Shown here one piece after another: positions 32,889-35,853 of a stretch of DNA of 35,853 nucleotides. The position numbers and the translations under genes are program-made. Source of the stretch: Candidatus Hydrogenedentota bacterium (GTDB taxonomy: Bacteria > Hydrogenedentota > Hydrogenedentia > Hydrogenedentales > CAITNO01); NCBI GenBank assembly GCA_903902895.1, contig CAIUWO010000826.1, positions 1 through 35,853 of the forward strand, in the 5' to 3' direction. The stretch's first letter is position 1; each line of letters begins with the position of its first letter. The notes under the pieces are model-generated. The model saw only the letters and a list, made by a program, of their open reading frames with translations. It made no database searches and was not told where the DNA came from.

Positions 32889-34547
32889 ATGTCTGGCGAT
32901 GCTCAACAGCCCGTGATGTTTCGGCGATGGGTCCGGGTGATCTTTCGTTCGGGGGCAGTGTTCCTGTGGGTGCTTGCGCTGCTCCTTTTCCTGGAAGTGG
33001 GCGCCAGGCTTGTCCAGAAGCGGTGGGAATCCCGGAACCAGCTCGTTGCCTTCAAAGAGGCCCTGCCTTATGACGCCGCCGCGGTGGCCCCGTTCCTGAA
33101 ACTGCGGGAAGACGCGTCAAGAATCCCCGCCGCCGACTCCGTCGATTGCGGCCTGCTGTCTCTTGACGCGGCGGGTGTGCGTCTCACGGACGCGGCACGG
33201 GAAAGCGCGCGCCGCAACGCGTCTAACTTTTCTCTGCGGCCTGTTTCAGGGGAACTCCGTCGGGAGGTCCTGGAGAAGTTTCCCGGTTTGACCGAGGAGG
33301 AACGGAACGCCTACGCCCTGCTGCACGGCGAATTGGCGTGTTCCCTGGACGCCGAAGGACGGCTTATTAATTCCTACGGGGATTACTGGGCGCGCCTTCC
33401 CGTGGAGCAGCTGTTCACAACCTGGCTGGGCGCCCTTTACAGGAGCACGGTCCTTCGCGGCGATTTCCAGAAATTGCGCGCTGCATGCCGCGATGCGGAG
33501 GCCGGAAAAACGGGTCTTGTTGAGGTGCCCGCCCCCCAGAACAGTTCCTGGCTGGTGCTCATGGCCGGGGGGAAGGGGCGCGGCCGGGAGCTTGCCTATA
33601 TTTTCCTCAAGGCTGGAGACGGGGAGCTCCGGCAGTCTACCGAGGAGCCGCTTCCGCCGGACTCGCCCTGGGAACAGCCCTGGTTTCGGTACAAGCGCAA
33701 CCTGCGGAACGCGCGGGGCGCGATGGGAAGCCTGATCAGCACGAACAACCACGGCTATTACGACACGGATTTCGACGTGCCCAAGCCGGCCGGCACTTTT
33801 CGGATTCTGTGCATTGGCGGTTCAACCACCGAAGAGGGGGCAACCGTTGAGACGACCTACCCCAATCGTCTGGAGCGCATGCTCGCCGATGCCGCGCCCG
33901 GAATGAGGGTGGAGGTCTTCAACTGCGGCGTCGCGGGCATCTCGCCGGAGGGCCACATCGAGAAACTGGAGGAGTATCTATCCTTCGAACCGGACCTGGC
34001 CATTGTCTACGAGGGGGTCAATGACCTCCTGGAATTCCTTCCCGCTTACTGGTCGCTGGAACCCGACGCATGGTGGCGCAATCCACTGCGCCGGTCATGC
34101 CTCATGCGCATGGCCTTTCCCACGGGCCTGCTGCCGCCGGAGGCCGCGCTGCGCAGGGATGTGAAGCGGGTGGTTGTGGAGAGACTCGACGCGCTGGGGC
34201 GCGTGTTCATGTCCAAAGGCATTCCCATCGCCGTGTGCACCATTCCCTTTCCCAGTCCACAGGCGCTTTCCGCGACGGAGCGCGGATACTACGATTTCGA
34301 CGCCCGTTCCCATTGGAAGCACCCATGGCTGTCCTATGCCGCCTATGTGCGCGTCGCAACGCTGCTAAACGAAGAACTGCGCGCCTGGTGCGCGCGCGAC
34401 GGCTTGTGTCTGATTCCGCTCGATGCTGTCTACAAAGACGGCTACGGTGTCTTTACCGACCTCTGCCACATGGACGCCGCGGGCGTGGAGCGCAAGGCGC
34501 GGGCCGTCATGCAGTCGCTGGCTGCAAAGGCACAGCCCCGGCCATAA
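32889..34547 (+). CDS. membrane-anchored SGNH/GDSL-family hydrolase
   Basis: About 552 residues from the ATG at 32889. One N-terminal TM anchor (VIFRSGAVFLWVLALLLFLE, ~15-37) is followed by a ~260-residue region I do not recognise, then the SGNH domain. The catalytic blocks are present: CIGGSTTEEG with Ser312, the oxyanion Gly in FNCGVAGISPEG, EGVNDLLEF with Asn378, and TDLCHMDAAG with Asp524 and His527. The linker NNHGYYDTDFDVPKPAGTF before block I is typical of envelope SGNH proteins. Likely roles are esterase or O-acetyl transfer/removal on a cell-surface glycan or lipid, acting outside the inner membrane. Other possible starts are GTG 32835 and ATG 32916; none has a strong Shine-Dalgarno, so the N-terminus is uncertain. 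Confidence 0.82.
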   Translation: MSGDAQQPVMFRRWVRVIFRSGAVFLWVLALLLFLEVGARLVQKRWESRNQLVAFKEALPYDAAAVAPFLKLREDASRIPAADSVDCGLLSLDAAGVRLTDAARESARRNASNFSLRPVSGELRREVLEKFPGLTEEERNAYALLHGELACSLDAEGRLINSYGDYWARLPVEQLFTTWLGALYRSTVLRGDFQKLRAACRDAEAGKTGLVEVPAPQNSSWLVLMAGGKGRGRELAYIFLKAGDGELRQSTEEPLPPDSPWEQPWFRYKRNLRNARGAMGSLISTNNHGYYDTDFDVPKPAGTFRILCIGGSTTEEGATVETTYPNRLERMLADAAPGMRVEVFNCGVAGISPEGHIEKLEEYLSFEPDLAIVYEGVNDLLEFLPAYWSLEPDAWWRNPLRRSCLMRMAFPTGLLPPEAALRRDVKRVVVERLDALGRVFMSKGIPIAVCTIPFPSPQALSATERGYYDFDARSHWKHPWLSYAAYVRVATLLNEELRAWCARDGLCLIPLDAVYKDGYGVFTDLCHMDAAGVERKARAVMQSLAAKAQPRP

Positions 34548-34554
34548 CGTGGAT

Positions 34555-34569
34555 GCGGCATCCTGCCGC
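34555..34569. terminator. short hairpin between convergent genes
   Basis: GCGGCA-TCC-TGCCGC, a 6-bp stem in the 58-bp gap between the SGNH hydrolase and the leftward gene at 34606. T-rich sequence follows on the plus strand only loosely. A weak bidirectional terminator is possible. Confidence 0.35.
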
Positions 34570-34605
34570 GTTCGTCGTTTATCCGTGACGCTTTCCCGCG
34601 TCCGC

Positions 34606-35853
34606 TCAGTTCCACAGCGGCGCCGGTTCCGGCAGGGCCGCAGTTGCGGCCACGCGCACTGCCGCCACACCTATCCATGCGTAGCTCGTGTCCGTGTTGC
34701 GGTCAATGAGACGCAGCCGCACGCGCGTTGGTGCGTCAACCTGAACCGGAATGGGCGTTGACTGGAGGGTGTGCAGGCCGGGCGGCAGCGCGCGGCCGAG
34801 CACGCGGCCCGTGTCGGCCTCGATGACCTCCGCGCAGAGGCTCTCGCCCTCGGGCGTGGACGCGCTGCGTCCGCCCTGGAAATCGAGCACCACCATTTTG
34901 TCCGCAGGCTTCAGTTCAAAGACGGGGGAGAGGGCCTCGCCCGTCGCCTGTTCGTGGGCCTTGCCCAGCGAGTTGAGCGTCGGTTCGGTGAACAGGCTGG
35001 GCACGGCGCAAATCGAGAACGCGTCGCCCTTGAGTTCCCAGCCCTCCAGTGCCTCGGGACGGCGCAGCGTGAAGATGGTGCGCGGCTGGCGGCGTTCTGC
35101 GGGCACTTCCCAGGGCGTGCCGTCAAGCAATGAATCGTCGCCCGGGCCTTCGGCCGTGACCGCCACCACGCCCAGCGCCGGTGTGCAGCCGAGCGTTTCG
35201 ATGGTCAGCGACTGCACCGGCTTCAGCATCCGCAGGTCCAACTCCACCACGTTCATCGTGCATGACCCCGTAATGACCGGCAGGCAGGTGGCCCAATACT
35301 CCGGCTGCGGGAACGCGGGCGGATGCGCCATGGGCCAGTCCGTCTCGCCCTCCTTCAGCATGGGCAGCAGCCCGTGCCGGTCCGTGCGGCCATGGCGCGC
35401 CGTCGTCCAGATATCGCCAAAGACCTCCGCCGACGGCCACCAGTCCAGGTCGCCCGGCGTGCGCAGCGTGCGCGTGTACAGCACCGCGCCCTTGTCGCCG
35501 CGCACCGTCATGCGCGCCACTTCGGCGAACATGTCGTGGTTCTCCAGGTAGGGGATGACGAGCACATAGAGTTTCTTGACCATGCGTCCGCCCAGATCGA
35601 GTGTGAACGAGGGACAGCCCATCTTCCACGACACGGGCACAAACTTGCGCTGCGGCAGCGCGAACTTCACCTGCGGCAGTTCCGCCGGGGCCAGTTCGGT
35701 CTGCCCCTCCAGCTTCTCCAGCGCAGGCGGCGAATTCGACCACGGCACATGGGGGAACCCCGGGAAATCGCGCAGCTTGCGCCAGTCCGTGTCCGGCATG
35801 AGTTTGTCTTCGGGCAAAGGTATTTGCGCCATCCGCGAAGCCGCATGCGCGGC
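34606..35853 (-). CDS. unrecognised protein, probably 5'-truncated, with beta-rich C-terminal region
   Basis: At least 408 residues from the ATG at 35832, and the frame stays open to the window edge without a ribosome binding site, so it is likely the C-terminal part of a longer protein. I do not recognise the family. Visible features are a Pro-rich start (~20-60), a segment FTLDLGGRMVKKLYVLVIPY and a hydrophilic middle with many Trp, Pro and Gly residues. The ending is beta-rich (THVRLRLI-like run VRLRLIDRNTDTSYAWIGVAAVRV), like carbohydrate-binding or discoidin-type sandwich domains. No signal peptide is seen in this fragment and no catalytic motif can be named. An extracellular glycan-related protein is plausible but only inferred. 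Confidence 0.65.
   Translation of the reverse strand, partial: AAHAASRMAQIPLPEDKLMPDTDWRKLRDFPGFPHVPWSNSPPALEKLEGQTELAPAELPQVKFALPQRKFVPVSWKMGCPSFTLDLGGRMVKKLYVLVIPYLENHDMFAEVARMTVRGDKGAVLYTRTLRTPGDLDWWPSAEVFGDIWTTARHGRTDRHGLLPMLKEGETDWPMAHPPAFPQPEYWATCLPVITGSCTMNVVELDLRMLKPVQSLTIETLGCTPALGVVAVTAEGPGDDSLLDGTPWEVPAERRQPRTIFTLRRPEALEGWELKGDAFSICAVPSLFTEPTLNSLGKAHEQATGEALSPVFELKPADKMVVLDFQGGRSASTPEGESLCAEVIEADTGRVLGRALPPGLHTLQSTPIPVQVDAPTRVRLRLIDRNTDTSYAWIGVAAVRVAATAALPEPAPLWN

Overview
The window is GC-rich (by eye roughly 60-65%), tightly packed with genes and has frequent 4-base ATGA overlaps. It reads as chromosomal core plus regulatory DNA of a free-living, Gram-negative-type bacterium. Supporting signs are signal peptidase II, cytochrome bd oxidase, secreted FG-GAP/VCBS propellers, a very large PAS kinase, a PfaD-type enoyl reductase and SGNH hydrolases. 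This mix is common in environmental, poorly cultured lineages (PVC/Hydrogenedentes-like or deltaproteobacteria-like). That placement is inference; no rRNA or other phylogenetic marker apart from dnaA is present. I saw no tRNA, rRNA, CRISPR array, insertion sequence or phage gene.

Layout. 1-3.8 kb: the 3' part of a transglutaminase-like membrane protein (+) faces an FG-GAP protein and pdxA (-), which are coupled by an ATGA overlap. 4.1-6.7 kb: an organophosphate:phosphate antiporter-family transporter and a DegT/DnrJ aminotransferase, closed by a strong intrinsic terminator. 6.8-10.1 kb: a second FG-GAP protein overlapping a MazG-like pyrophosphohydrolase, then three 11-bp-phased DnaA boxes and dnaA. 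10.3-12.8 kb: cydAB (-). 13.0-16.2 kb: a PfaD-family protein overlapping lspA, then a histone-deacetylase-like hydrolase behind its own sigma70-like promoter.

16.2-23.9 kb is the most unusual part. A ~1,700-residue membrane histidine kinase (two extracytoplasmic sensor regions, seven PAS-type domains) is preceded by a leader with a promoter-like site, a 14-bp perfect palindrome and two tiny ORFs linked by ATGA overlaps. It is followed by two paralogous proteins whose receiver domains match at 80 of 120 positions but are joined to unrelated transmitter modules. One is a HisKA-like module whose phosphoacceptor His is replaced by Arg; the other is an intact HisKA_3/NarX-type module. None of the three carries a DNA-binding domain.

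24.0-27.8 kb (-): an aldo/keto reductase and a large envelope protein with a degenerate GH3/NagZ-like domain and three LysM repeats. 27.9-32.8 kb (+): a small secreted or anchored protein, a receiver-PAS-GGDEF diguanylate cyclase overlapping a sugar-phosphate isomerase/epimerase-like gene, pdxH overlapping a small membrane protein, and a HisG-like protein with a terminator. 32.9-35.8 kb: a membrane-anchored SGNH hydrolase (+) converging on a C-terminal fragment of an unrecognised protein (-).

Functionally, the window holds housekeeping genes (dnaA, lspA, cydAB, pdxA, pdxH, hisG-like) among envelope proteins and a sensory block that may feed phosphotransfer and c-di-GMP signalling. pdxA and pdxH together indicate the DXP-dependent route to PLP, the cofactor of the DegT enzyme. 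All product names come from reading motifs by eye; no database search was run.
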